Positions 18,201 to 26,432 of a stretch of 64,000 bases of DNA are shown in pieces. How positions within the stretch are numbered: the first letter of the stretch is position 1; every line of letters begins with the position of its first letter. This stretch comes from Microbacterium galbinum (GTDB taxonomy: Bacteria > Actinomycetota > Actinomycetes > Actinomycetales > Microbacteriaceae), in NCBI RefSeq assembly GCF_023101185.1, contig NZ_CP078077.1, positions 2,943,630-3,007,629 on the forward strand. The letters are read 5' to 3'. Position numbers and translations under genes: made by a program. The notes under the pieces were generated by a model, which was given only the letters and a program-made list of their open reading frames with translations, had not been told where the DNA came from and made no database searches.

Positions 18201-20135
18201 ATGAGCGAGCACCTCTTCGACACGGTCCTCGTCGCGAACCGCGGCGAGATCGCACGGCGCGTGATCCGCACCCTCACCGCGCTCGACATCCGCAGCGTCG
18301 CGGTCTACAGCGACGCCGATGCGGATGCCCCTCACGTGCTCGAGGCGGACGTGGCGGTGCGGATCGGCCCGGCCCCGGCGAGCGCTTCGTACCTCGACAT
18401 CGACGCGATCATCGCGGCGGCCGTCGACACGGGCGCCCAGGCCATTCACCCCGGCTACGGTTTCCTCTCCGAGAGCGTCGGCCTCGCCGAAGCCTGCCGC
18501 GCGAACGGCATCGTCTTCATCGGCCCCGGCATCGAGGCGCTGCAGATCATGGGGGACAAGGCGCGCGCCCGCGAGCATGTGGTGCGTCACGGCGTGCCCG
18601 TGGTCCCGGGCTTCGACGCCGCGGGGCTCGACGACGCGCGGATCGCGCACGAGGCGGATGCCGTCGGCTACCCGCTGCTCGTGAAGCCGAGTGCCGGCGG
18701 CGGCGGGAAGGGGATGGAGGTCGTCGCGGCGGCATCCGATCTGTCCGGTGCGCTGGCTTCGGCACGCCGCGTCGCGGCAGCGGCCTTCGGCGACGATTCC
18801 CTGGTTCTCGAACGCCTGCTCCGGCGTCCCCGGCACATCGAGGTGCAGGTGTTCGGTGACGTCCACGGCACGGTCATCGCCCTCGGCGAGCGCGAATGCA
18901 CGCTCCAGCGGCGGCACCAGAAGGTCATCGAGGAGGCGCCGTCGGTCGGCATCTCCGCCAGCGCCCGGGAGGACCTCTTCCGGGCGGCGGTGCGCGCTGC
19001 CGAGAGCGTGTCGTACATCGGGGCGGGCACGGTCGAGTTCCTGATCGACGCCGACGACCCGACGGAGGTGTTCTTCATCGAGATGAACACGCGCCTGCAG
19101 GTCGAGCATCCGGTCACCGAGGAGGTGACGGGTCTCGATCTCGTGGCGCTGCAGCTGCGCGTCGCGGCCGGGCTCGCCCTCGATGCCGCGCCCGCCGTGC
19201 ACGGTCATGCGGTCGAGGCGCGCGTCTACGCCGAGGCGCCCGAACGGGGCTTCGTACCCTCGACGGGGACCGTCCTGCTCTTCACACCCCCGCCGGGTGT
19301 GCGCGTCGACTCCGCCATCGAGAGCGGATCCGACGTATCGGGGTTCTACGACCCGATGATCGCGAAGATCATCGCCGTGGCAGACGATCGCGAGACCGCA
19401 CTGCGGCGTCTCGACATCGCTCTCTCACGCACCGTCGTGCTGGGTGTCGAGACGAACATCGCGTTCCTGCGCACCCTCTGCCAGGACGAGCGCGTGCGAG
19501 CCGGCGACCTCGACACCGGGCTCATCGAGACCCTGCTCCCGATCGCACCGGAGCCGCCGTCACCCGGCATGCTCGACGCGGCTTCGCGGGTTGTGCTCTC
19601 CGACCCGGCGGACGCCGATGCGCTGTTCCCCTGGAACGACGGCTCGGGATGGCGTCTCAGCGGCGTTCCATCGGCCGCAGCGGCGCGAGTGTTCCTCACC
19701 GACGATGACGCCGTCGTGGAGGCGTCACCCCTCGACGGCGTGCGGCGCCACGCGGTCGCACGAGCCCATGCGGACGGAGCGATCTGGGTCGCCGAGGACG
19801 GGCGCGGCGTGCGCCTGCGCCCGCTCGACCGTCGCGCAGCGCTCGATCGTCGCCTCGCTGCCCGGTCCGACGCGGCATCCGCCACCGAGCCGGAAGGGCG
19901 TGCGCCCATGCCGGGGAGCGTGGTCGCGGTGCACGTGCAGGATGGCGACCACGTGAGGGCGGGAGCAGCGCTCGTGTCGATCGAGGCGATGAAGATGGAG
20001 CACCCGGTGCTCGCTCCGCACGACGGTGTCGTGCGGGTGCTCGTGGCCGTGGGCGATCAGGTGCGGCGCGGCGAACCCGTCGTGCGCGTGATGACGGATA
20101 CGACGACGGAGGAGACAGACACATGGACGACCTGA
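18201..20135 (+). CDS. accA1: Acyl-CoA carboxylase alpha subunit (biotin carboxylase + BCCP)
   Basis: ATP-dependent carboxylation of biotin, the first half-reaction of the carboxylase. The 644 residues include a biotin carboxylase domain (FDTVLVANRGEIARRV at the start, ATP-grasp with a Gly-rich KPSAGGGGKGME loop, EMNTRLQVEHPVTE) and a C-terminal biotinyl domain with Lys598 in EAMKMEHP. A GTG at 18192 that overlaps the accD1 stop as GTGA is an alternative start adding three residues. The 3' end overlaps the dehydrogenase start by 13 bases. Confidence 0.9.
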   Translation: MSEHLFDTVLVANRGEIARRVIRTLTALDIRSVAVYSDADADAPHVLEADVAVRIGPAPASASYLDIDAIIAAAVDTGAQAIHPGYGFLSESVGLAEACRANGIVFIGPGIEALQIMGDKARAREHVVRHGVPVVPGFDAAGLDDARIAHEADAVGYPLLVKPSAGGGGKGMEVVAAASDLSGALASARRVAAAAFGDDSLVLERLLRRPRHIEVQVFGDVHGTVIALGERECTLQRRHQKVIEEAPSVGISASAREDLFRAAVRAAESVSYIGAGTVEFLIDADDPTEVFFIEMNTRLQVEHPVTEEVTGLDLVALQLRVAAGLALDAAPAVHGHAVEARVYAEAPERGFVPSTGTVLLFTPPPGVRVDSAIESGSDVSGFYDPMIAKIIAVADDRETALRRLDIALSRTVVLGVETNIAFLRTLCQDERVRAGDLDTGLIETLLPIAPEPPSPGMLDAASRVVLSDPADADALFPWNDGSGWRLSGVPSAAAARVFLTDDDAVVEASPLDGVRRHAVARAHADGAIWVAEDGRGVRLRPLDRRAALDRRLAARSDAASATEPEGRAPMPGSVVAVHVQDGDHVRAGAALVSIEAMKMEHPVLAPHDGVVRVLVAVGDQVRRGEPVVRVMTDTTTEETDTWTT

Positions 20136-21271
20136 GCCCCGAGGAGCGTGAACTCGCCGGCATGGTGCGCGAATTCGCCGAGACCGTCGTCGCTCCGCGC
20201 TCGTACGAGGCGGACCGCACGCACACCCTGCCGATGGACGTGGTCGCGCAGATGGGAGATCTCGGACTGTTCGGCCTGCCCTTCCCGGAGGAGCACGGGG
20301 GACAGGGCGGTGACTATCTCGCGCTGGGCATCGCGATCGAGGCACTCGCCCGGGTCGATCAGTCGATCGCGATCACGCTCGAGGCCGGTGTGAGCCTCGG
20401 CGCCATGCCGATCTTCCGCTTCGGCACGGAGACGCAGAAGAACGAGTTGCTCCCCGACCTGCTCGCCGGCCGCGCCCTGGCCGGCTTCGGGCTCACCGAA
20501 CCGGAGGCGGGGAGCGACGCCGGTGCCACGCGCACGACCGCACGACTCGACGGCGAAGACTGGGTCGTCGACGGCACCAAGCAGTTCATCACGAACTCCG
20601 GCACTCCGATCACGCGTTTCGTGACCGTCACGGCGGTGACGGGGAGTATGGACGGTCGCAAGGAGATCTCGACCATCATCGTGCCGAACGGCACGCCCGG
20701 TTTCACGGTCGAAGCGCCGTACGACAAGGTGGGGTGGAACGCCTCCGACACGCATCCGCTCACCCTCGATGGGGTGCGGGTTCCCGCCTCCAACCTGCTC
20801 GGTGAGCGGGGAGAGGGCTTCCGCAATTTCCTCAGCATCCTCGACGAGGGGCGCATCGCCATCGCCGCACTCGCCACCGGCGCGGCCGAGGGCTGCCTCG
20901 AGGAGGCCGTCGCCTATGCGAAGAGCCGCACGGTCTTCGGCAGCGCGCTGAGCACGCGGCAGAACGCCCAGTTCACGCTGGCACGCATGCGGGCGCGTGT
21001 GCAGACGGCCCGTCTCGCCTGGCACCATGCGGCACGGTTGCGCGACGAGGGCCGCCCGTTCGCGGAGCAGGCGGCGATCGCGAAGCTCGTCGCGGGCGAG
21101 GCGGCGATGGACAACGCTCGCGATGCCACGCAGATCTTCGGCGGCAACGGGTTCATGAACGAGTTCCCCGTGGCGCGCCACTACCGCGACTCGAAGATCC
21201 TCGAGATCGGTGAGGGAACGACCGAGGTGCAGCTGCTCGTGATCGCGCGAGGCCTCGGACTCGCCGGGTAG
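20123..21271 (+). CDS. Acyl-CoA dehydrogenase of branched-chain catabolism (FadE19-like)
   Basis: FAD enzyme that introduces a 2,3 double bond into an acyl-CoA; by operon position probably isovaleryl-CoA or another branched-chain acyl-CoA. The 382-residue protein has GFGLTEPEAGSDAGATRTTA, WVVDGTKQFITN and a C-terminal YRDSKILEIGEGTTEVQ. Glu364 in that last motif sits at the MCAD-type catalytic position, where mammalian isovaleryl-CoA dehydrogenase has Ala. This leaves room for isobutyryl- or 2-methylbutyryl-CoA as substrates. The ATG has a GGAGGAG site inside the end of accA1. Confidence 0.9.
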   Translation: MDDLSPEERELAGMVREFAETVVAPRSYEADRTHTLPMDVVAQMGDLGLFGLPFPEEHGGQGGDYLALGIAIEALARVDQSIAITLEAGVSLGAMPIFRFGTETQKNELLPDLLAGRALAGFGLTEPEAGSDAGATRTTARLDGEDWVVDGTKQFITNSGTPITRFVTVTAVTGSMDGRKEISTIIVPNGTPGFTVEAPYDKVGWNASDTHPLTLDGVRVPASNLLGERGEGFRNFLSILDEGRIAIAALATGAAEGCLEEAVAYAKSRTVFGSALSTRQNAQFTLARMRARVQTARLAWHHAARLRDEGRPFAEQAAIAKLVAGEAAMDNARDATQIFGGNGFMNEFPVARHYRDSKILEIGEGTTEVQLLVIARGLGLAG

Positions 21272-21274
21272 CGT
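21269..21274 (+). promoter_or_regulatory. -10-like hexamer before the MaoC gene
   Basis: TAGCGT, then 6 bases, then the ATG at 21281. It overlaps the dehydrogenase stop codon. The spacer GGGGGC could also act as a weak ribosome site, so this may be an internal promoter or chance. Confidence 0.35.
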
Positions 21275-21280
21275 GGGGGC

Positions 21281-21766
21281 ATGAGCGCGCAGGAGATCGT
21301 CCAGAGGGGCCTCTACTTCGAGGAGTTCGAAATCGAGACCCGCTATCTGCACCGCCCGGGTCGCACAGCCACCGAGGCCGACAACGTGCTGTTCACGACC
21401 CTCACGATGAACACGCAGGCCCTGCACCTCGATGCGGCGTTCGCCGAGGCGCAGGAGCCCTTCCACGACCGCCTCATGAACTCGATGTGGACGCTCTCGA
21501 CGATGGTCGGCGCATCGGTCGCCCAGCTGACGCAGGGCACGCTCGTCGCACAGCTCGGACTCGGCGACATCCGCTTCCCGCATCCGCTCTTCGCGGGCGA
21601 CACCCTGTACACCGAGAGCGTCGTGACCGGCATGCGGCCCTCGTCGTCGCGTCCGGCCCAGGGGATCGTGGAGATCGCCCACACCGGCCGCAACCAGGAC
21701 GGCACGATCGTCGCGACCGCCACCCGCTCGGTGCTCGTGCGCCGCCGGCCCGAGGAGACCTCATGA
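21281..21766 (+). CDS. MaoC-like hydratase, probable 3-methylglutaconyl-CoA hydratase
   Basis: The 161-residue single hot-dog protein has a hydratase 2-type region (DNVLFTTLTMNTQALHLD, about 34-51) with an Asp and a His suited to catalysis. It corresponds in position and size to Rv2499c of M. tuberculosis. In the leucine route it would hydrate 3-methylglutaconyl-CoA to (R)-HMG-CoA; MaoC enzymes produce R-hydroxyacyl-CoAs, which is family knowledge. The stop overlaps the lyase ATG. Confidence 0.85.
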   Translation: MSAQEIVQRGLYFEEFEIETRYLHRPGRTATEADNVLFTTLTMNTQALHLDAAFAEAQEPFHDRLMNSMWTLSTMVGASVAQLTQGTLVAQLGLGDIRFPHPLFAGDTLYTESVVTGMRPSSSRPAQGIVEIAHTGRNQDGTIVATATRSVLVRRRPEETS

Positions 21767-22569
21767 CCTTCGCCCTGGGACCCGGGCTCCTGTTCTGCCC
21801 GGCGGACCGTCCGGAGAGATTCGCGAAAGCGGCCGAACGGGCGGATGCCGTCATCCTCGATCTCGAGGACGCCGTGCTCCCGGCGGCGAAGGCCTCCGCG
21901 CGCGAGAACGTGCGGACGGCCGCCCTCGATCCGGCGCGCGTCATCGTGCGCGTCAACGCGCCGGGCAGTGCGGAGTTCGCCGCCGATCTGGCCGCCGTGG
22001 CTGCCTCGCCGTTCCGGACGATCATGGTCGCCAAGACCGAGGATCCGTCGGCGCTCGACGTCTTCGACACGGACTACGCCGTGATCGCTCTGTGCGAGAC
22101 CGCCCGAGGGGTGCAGGCGGCCGAGAGCATCGCGGAGCACGAGCGGGTCGTCGCTCTCATGTGGGGTGCGGAGGATCTGGTCGCCTCGCTCGGCGGCACG
22201 TCGAGCCGTCGTCCGGACGGCACGTACCGCGACATCGCCCGATACGCGCGTACGCGGGTCCTGCTCTCCGCCGGCGCGCACGGCAAGGGTGCGATCGACG
22301 CCGTGCACGTCGACATCGACGACGTCGACGGCCTGGAGGAGGAGGCCTCGGATGCCGTCGCCTCCGGGTTCCGCGCGACGGCGTGCATCCACCCCTCGCA
22401 GGTGCCGGTGATCCGCGCGGCCTACCGTCCCGATCCGGCGAGCGTCGAGTGGGCGCGCGGAGTGCTCGCGGCGGCAGAGGAGGAGCGGGGCGTCTTCCGG
22501 TTCGAGGGCCGGATGGTCGACGAACCGGTGCTGCGGCACGCCCGCTCGATCGTCGCGCGGGCGAACTGA
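21763..22569 (+). CDS. CitE-like beta-hydroxyacyl-CoA lyase (Rv2498c type)
   Basis: Mg-dependent HpcH/HpaI-fold lyase that cleaves a hydroxyacyl-CoA to acetyl-CoA and an oxoacid. The 268-residue protein shows GLLFCPADRPERFAKA, the metal-site ILDLEDAV, the ALCETARG and WGAEDL loops, and a C-terminal CIHPSQVPVI. It aligns in order and length with Rv2498c, reported to cleave (R)-HMG-CoA in leucine catabolism and to act in itaconate breakdown. It is not citrate lyase: no citF or citD is present. Confidence 0.88.
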   Translation: MTFALGPGLLFCPADRPERFAKAAERADAVILDLEDAVLPAAKASARENVRTAALDPARVIVRVNAPGSAEFAADLAAVAASPFRTIMVAKTEDPSALDVFDTDYAVIALCETARGVQAAESIAEHERVVALMWGAEDLVASLGGTSSRRPDGTYRDIARYARTRVLLSAGAHGKGAIDAVHVDIDDVDGLEEEASDAVASGFRATACIHPSQVPVIRAAYRPDPASVEWARGVLAAAEEERGVFRFEGRMVDEPVLRHARSIVARAN

Positions 22570-22594
22570 GCGGGCACTCGACCGCCCACGCCTC

Positions 22595-23182
22595 TCAGAG
22601 CAGAACGGTCTCTTCGAGCAGGCGCAGCGAACCCGGGGACGCCTCGAACCGCGTTGCGGAGCCGTTGCGGATGATGTCGCCGACGCGGGGGAGCGTGCCT
22701 CCCGAGACGTGGTCGATCAGCGAGCGGATCACGCCACCGTGCGCGACCACGATGACGGACTCCGCAAGGGGAGCCGAACGGCGACGCGCATCGAGGGCGA
22801 TCCGATCGAGCGCCCTGAGCGCTCGATCAGCCACGCCCTGGAGGGTCTCGGCGCCGGGGACCTCGGCGTCCCAGTCGCCGTAGGTCTCGAGGTAGTCGGC
22901 GACGAGCATGCCCTCGCCCTCGCCGAACTCGCGCTCGCGCAGATCCGCATCGAGTGCGGGAGCGTCGAGTCCGAGTTCCGCCGCGATGATCTCCGCCGTC
23001 TCATGGGCTCGCTTCAGTGGGCTCGCGTAGATGGTGTGGTGCACGCCGTCCGCGAGCCGTCCCGCCGCCCATCGGGCATCGGCCCGGCCGGTGTCGTTCA
23101 GCGGGATGTCGGTCGATCCCTGGATACGGCGGGCCAGGTTCCAGTCGGTCTGGCCGTGGCGGACGAGGGTGAGCAGAGTCAC
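22595..23182 (-). CDS. Histidine phosphatase (phosphoglycerate mutase-like)
   Basis: The 195-residue enzyme has the phosphoacceptor His9 in LVRHGQTDWN and the second His in VVAHGG. Length and active site fit broad phosphatases such as alpha-ribazole or acid phosphatases rather than glycolytic mutase. GTG 23182 overlaps the sir2 stop as GTGA and has an AGGAG site, so it is coupled to sir2. The frame extends upstream to 23791 but that part is antisense-type shadow within sir2. Confidence 0.88.
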   Translation of the reverse strand: MTLLTLVRHGQTDWNLARRIQGSTDIPLNDTGRADARWAAGRLADGVHHTIYASPLKRAHETAEIIAAELGLDAPALDADLREREFGEGEGMLVADYLETYGDWDAEVPGAETLQGVADRALRALDRIALDARRRSAPLAESVIVVAHGGVIRSLIDHVSGGTLPRVGDIIRNGSATRFEASPGSLRLLEETVLL

Positions 23183-24018
23183 GAGAGAAGCTCCTGCAGG
23201 GCGGGGAGCACGTCGCTGGTGCCGGCGGCGATGGTGACATCGGCCCAGGCATCCGCGCGGGTCGGCTCGCGGTTGACGATGATCAGGGGGATGCTGCGAC
23301 GGCGCGCGCGCTCGACGAGCCGCACGCCGGAGTTCACGACGAGCGAGGAGCCGGCGACGATCATCGCCGTGCTCGACCGCAGCAGGGACTCCGCGGCGCG
23401 GAAGCGGTCCTGCGGAACGTACTCGCCGAAGAACACGACATCGGGCTTGAGCATGCCGTCGCAGACGGTGCATCGGGGGATCACGAAACCCTCGATGCTC
23501 TCGGGGAGAACATCGCCGTCCGGCGCGAGCGGCACGTTCTCCGGCACCGTGATCCAGGGGTTGAGTTCTTCGATCTGCCCGGCGACGTCGCGGCGGTCGA
23601 AGACCTGCCCGCAGTGCAGGCACAGCACGCGGCGCATCGTGCCGTGCACCTCGATCACGTGCGAGCTCCCGGCTCGCAGGTGCAGACCGTCGACGTTCTG
23701 CGTGATCACACCGCTGACGACGCCGGCGGACTCCATCTCCGCGAGCGCATGGTGCCCGGGGTTCGGATCGGCGCGGGCGAACGCGCGCCACCCGAGATGA
23801 CCGCCGACCCAGTACCGACGCCGCGCGGCCTCGTCGCCGAGGTAGGTCTGGATGGTCATCGGGTTGCTCCGCGGCGTGGCGCCCTCGCCGCGATAGGCGG
23901 GGATCCCCGAGTCCGTCGAGACGCCCGCGCCCGTGAGGAGGGCGATGCGTCGACCTCGCAGGAGGTCGGCCGCCTTCTCGATGCGGAGCCGGAGCTCGTC
24001 GTCTGCGATCGTGGTCAC
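23179..24018 (-). CDS. Sir2-family NAD-dependent protein deacylase
   Basis: Removes acyl groups from lysines using NAD. The 279-residue protein has GAGVSTDSGIP (30-40), TQNVDGLH (106-113), catalytic His125 in VHGTMRR, and a zinc site from Cys133/136 and Cys183/186. The Ala-Tyr-Arg after the NAD loop (PAYRG) differs from the SirT5-type Tyr/Arg pair, so deacetylation is as likely as desuccinylation. The GTG start has a GGGGAGGA site. First gene of an operon with the phosphatase. Confidence 0.92.
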   Translation of the reverse strand: MTTIADDELRLRIEKAADLLRGRRIALLTGAGVSTDSGIPAYRGEGATPRSNPMTIQTYLGDEAARRRYWVGGHLGWRAFARADPNPGHHALAEMESAGVVSGVITQNVDGLHLRAGSSHVIEVHGTMRRVLCLHCGQVFDRRDVAGQIEELNPWITVPENVPLAPDGDVLPESIEGFVIPRCTVCDGMLKPDVVFFGEYVPQDRFRAAESLLRSSTAMIVAGSSLVVNSGVRLVERARRRSIPLIIVNREPTRADAWADVTIAAGTSDVLPALQELLS

Positions 24019-24101
24019 TGATCCTCCCCGTGTGATTCTACGGGGCCGGCCGATGCCCGGCTCCCTCGAGGCACGGCCCGCGCATGGGAAGGTGGGAGTC
24101 T

Positions 24102-24911
24102 ATGGACATCCTGCACATCGACTCGTCGACGGACCCGCGACTCGACGAGTACCGGTCGCTCACCGACACGGCCCTGCGGAGCATCCGGGAACCGGCCGGC
24201 GGACTGTACATCGCCGAGTCGTCGAAGGTGATCGAGCGCGCGATCCGTGCGGGGCATTCGCCGAGGTCAGTGCTGGTGCAGGAGCGGCGGCTCGACGGCA
24301 TCCGCAGCATCGTCGCCGGGTTCGACGTGCCCGTGTACGTGGTGCCCGACGACGTCGCCGAAGCGGTCACCGGGTTCGCTGTCCATCGCGGGGCGATCGC
24401 GTCGATGCACCGCCCGCGCCTGCCGTCGGTCGCTGAGACCCTGGGCGGGCGGAAGAGCGCTCGGTCGCGCATCGCGATCCTCGAGGGGCTCGCCGACCAC
24501 ACGAACATCGGGGCGCTGTTCCGGTCGGCCGCGGCACTCGGCGTCGACGCGATCCTCATCTCGCCGGACTGCTCGGACCCGCTGTACCGCCGCGCGGTGC
24601 GCGTCTCGATGGGCACCGTGTTCCAGGTGCCGTGGACGCGGATCCCGGAGTGGCCCGAGGGCATCCATGAACTGCAGGATGCCGGCTACGTCGTCGCGGG
24701 CATGACGCTGGGCGAGGGAGCGATCACTCTCGACGACCTCGTCGCCGAGGATCATGACAGGCTCGCGCTGGTGTTCGGCACCGAGGGCCATGGCATCACG
24801 CCCGCCACCGACGCGATCCTCGACCGCCGGGTCACGATACCGATGATGGGCGGCGTCGACTCCCTCAACGTGGCCGCCGCATCCGCGGTCGCTTTCTACG
24901 CCACCCGTTAG
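24102..24911 (+). CDS. SpoU/TrmH-family RNA 2'-O-methyltransferase
   Basis: SAM-dependent RNA ribose methyltransferase with a trefoil knot. The 269 residues have an N-terminal substrate-binding region (about 1-110) and SPOUT motifs 1-3: DHTNIGALFRSAAALG, LVFGTEGHGI and IPMMGGVDSLNVAAASAVAFY. The rRNA or tRNA target cannot be told. ATG 24102 has an upstream AGGTGGGAG site; an ATG at 24084 is in frame but less well placed. Its end overlaps the convergent P-loop gene by four bases. Confidence 0.9.
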   Translation: MDILHIDSSTDPRLDEYRSLTDTALRSIREPAGGLYIAESSKVIERAIRAGHSPRSVLVQERRLDGIRSIVAGFDVPVYVVPDDVAEAVTGFAVHRGAIASMHRPRLPSVAETLGGRKSARSRIAILEGLADHTNIGALFRSAAALGVDAILISPDCSDPLYRRAVRVSMGTVFQVPWTRIPEWPEGIHELQDAGYVVAGMTLGEGAITLDDLVAEDHDRLALVFGTEGHGITPATDAILDRRVTIPMMGGVDSLNVAAASAVAFYATR

Positions 24912-25474
24912 CCGAGGCCCGAGGCGGTGTAGAGGGAGCCCACCGCAGCCGCGAGCGCGGTGAGCCGAGCCTCCCGATCCCCGGCGAGCTCGATGACCGT
25001 CGCGCGATCGCCGCGCAGGTCGCGATCATCGTAGATCTCAAGGAGAGCGGCATCCATCGCGGAGCGCAGCGCGGGATCCTCCTCGTCGTGCACCCAGATG
25101 CGGTCGTGCGCGTTCAACGGCAGAGTCGCGACCACGTCCACATCCCGCATCGCGTCGGCGGAGACCGCCTCGGCGCGCCCGAGGACCTCCGCCGGCACAC
25201 TTCCCCGGCCCAGGTCTTCCCACGCCCGAAGATAGGCGAGGAAATCGAGGGGACCGCGCTCCGCGATTACGTGCTCGTCCGCGCGGAGCGCGACGAGCCG
25301 TCGGGCGCTGATCGTCAACTGGGCGAGGAACGACGCCGGCCCCGGATCGTCCTGCCCCTCACCGAGCACCTCGAACGGATCGGGGAGATGATCGAACCCC
25401 GGATGGAGGCCGAGGAAGTCCGCGATCAGAGTGCTCTTGCCGCTCGCATGCGTGCCGGACACGACGATGCGCAC
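24908..25474 (-). CDS. P-loop NTPase / small kinase-like protein
   Basis: The 188-residue protein begins with a Walker A loop, SGTHASGKST, then has a catalytic-looking ERGPLDFLAYLRAW motif (about 75) that resembles nucleoside or nucleotide kinases and NadR-type kinases. The substrate is unknown. GTG 25474 is chosen because it puts the P-loop at the N-terminus; it starts five bases after the SGNH stop. The longer open frame to 25600 overlaps the SGNH gene and is low-complexity. No strong ribosome site; translation may depend on the upstream gene. Confidence 0.7.
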   Translation of the reverse strand: MRIVVSGTHASGKSTLIADFLGLHPGFDHLPDPFEVLGEGQDDPGPASFLAQLTISARRLVALRADEHVIAERGPLDFLAYLRAWEDLGRGSVPAEVLGRAEAVSADAMRDVDVVATLPLNAHDRIWVHDEEDPALRSAMDAALLEIYDDRDLRGDRATVIELAGDREARLTALAAAVGSLYTASGLG

Positions 25475-25479
25475 GGGCG

Positions 25480-26307
25480 TCAGTGGGTGTCGGGGAAGAC
25501 GATCGGCGAGGGCTCCGGGCGCTTCGCCGCGATGTGGTCGCCGGAGGACTGGTGCCGGAGTCGGCGCAGCACCCACGGTACGAGGTGCTCGCGCGCCCAT
25601 CCGAGGTCCTCACCGCGCGCTTCGCGCCAGGTGCGAAGGGGGAGCGGCTCCGGCTGCAGGGACTCGAGATCGTTCGGCACGTTCAGGGCGCGCAGCACCA
25701 TCCGTGCGACCTCGTGGTGGCCCAGAGAGTTGTAGTGGAGCCGGTCGTCGTCGAAGAAGCGCATGTCCTGCACGACCTTCAGCGCCCACTGATCGGCGAC
25801 GATGCAGTCGTGCCGCTCGGCGATCGCGCGGACGTTCTCGTTGTAGATCGCGACCTTGCCTCGGAACGCACGGAAGACCGGGGTGAAGGCGGTGTCGATG
25901 CCGGTGAAGAGCAGCACGGCCGCGCCGGTGGAGGCGAGCCGGGTGACGGCATCCTCCAGCTGGGCCGCGATCGCATCGGGGTCGGTGCCGGGACGGATGA
26001 CGTCGTTGCCTCCCGCGCAGATCGACACGAGGTCGGGGTGCAGTGCGACGGCCGGTTCGATCTGGTCCTGCACGATCTGGGAGATCAGCTTTCCGCGCAC
26101 GGCGAGGTTCGCATACGCGAAGTCGTCGACCTGCGCGGCGAGGACCTCCGCGACGCGGTCGGCCCAGCCACGGTGGCCTCCCGGTGCGGCGGGATCGGGG
26201 TCGCCGATGCCCTCGGTGAACGAATCCCCGATGGCCACGAAACGACGCCACGGGTGCACCGACTCGTTGGGGACGTAGGGGGTCCGGGTCGAATCCTGGT
26301 CTGTCAT
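25480..26307 (-). CDS. SGNH/GDSL-family hydrolase (paralog 1)
   Basis: Esterase-like hydrolase of 275 residues. Catalytic blocks are Ser29 (AIGDSFTEG), Gly in AVRGKL, Asn101 (GGND) and the Asp/His pair in DDRLHYNSLGHHE. No signal peptide, so likely cytoplasmic. The C-terminal 50 residues include PWVLRRLRHQSSGDHIAAK, matched by the second paralog at 55255-56010. The ATG has a GAAGGAGAG site. Cotranscribed with the P-loop gene. Confidence 0.88.
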   Translation of the reverse strand: MTDQDSTRTPYVPNESVHPWRRFVAIGDSFTEGIGDPDPAAPGGHRGWADRVAEVLAAQVDDFAYANLAVRGKLISQIVQDQIEPAVALHPDLVSICAGGNDVIRPGTDPDAIAAQLEDAVTRLASTGAAVLLFTGIDTAFTPVFRAFRGKVAIYNENVRAIAERHDCIVADQWALKVVQDMRFFDDDRLHYNSLGHHEVARMVLRALNVPNDLESLQPEPLPLRTWREARGEDLGWAREHLVPWVLRRLRHQSSGDHIAAKRPEPSPIVFPDTH

Positions 26308-26419
26308 CCAGCTCTCCTTCGCGAACGCGCGCGGCTCGACGATCGCGGCTGCGCAGTGACCGAGCCTACTCCGCCGGGCGCGTCGGGGAGGGGCGCGCGC
26401 CGATGTCCGACGGAGCGAT

Positions 26420-26425
26420 TATCGT
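26420..26425 (+). promoter_or_regulatory. -10 hexamer of a leaderless promoter
   Basis: TATCGT, then 7 bases, then the ATG at 26433 of the helicase gene. It lies inside the longer frame that opens at 26403, which argues for the downstream start. Confidence 0.5.
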
Positions 26426-26432
26426 TGAGCCG

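Noticed and set aside
21763..22569. Citrate lyase beta subunit
   Set aside because: No other citrate lyase subunit genes; length and context match Rv2498c-type lyases.
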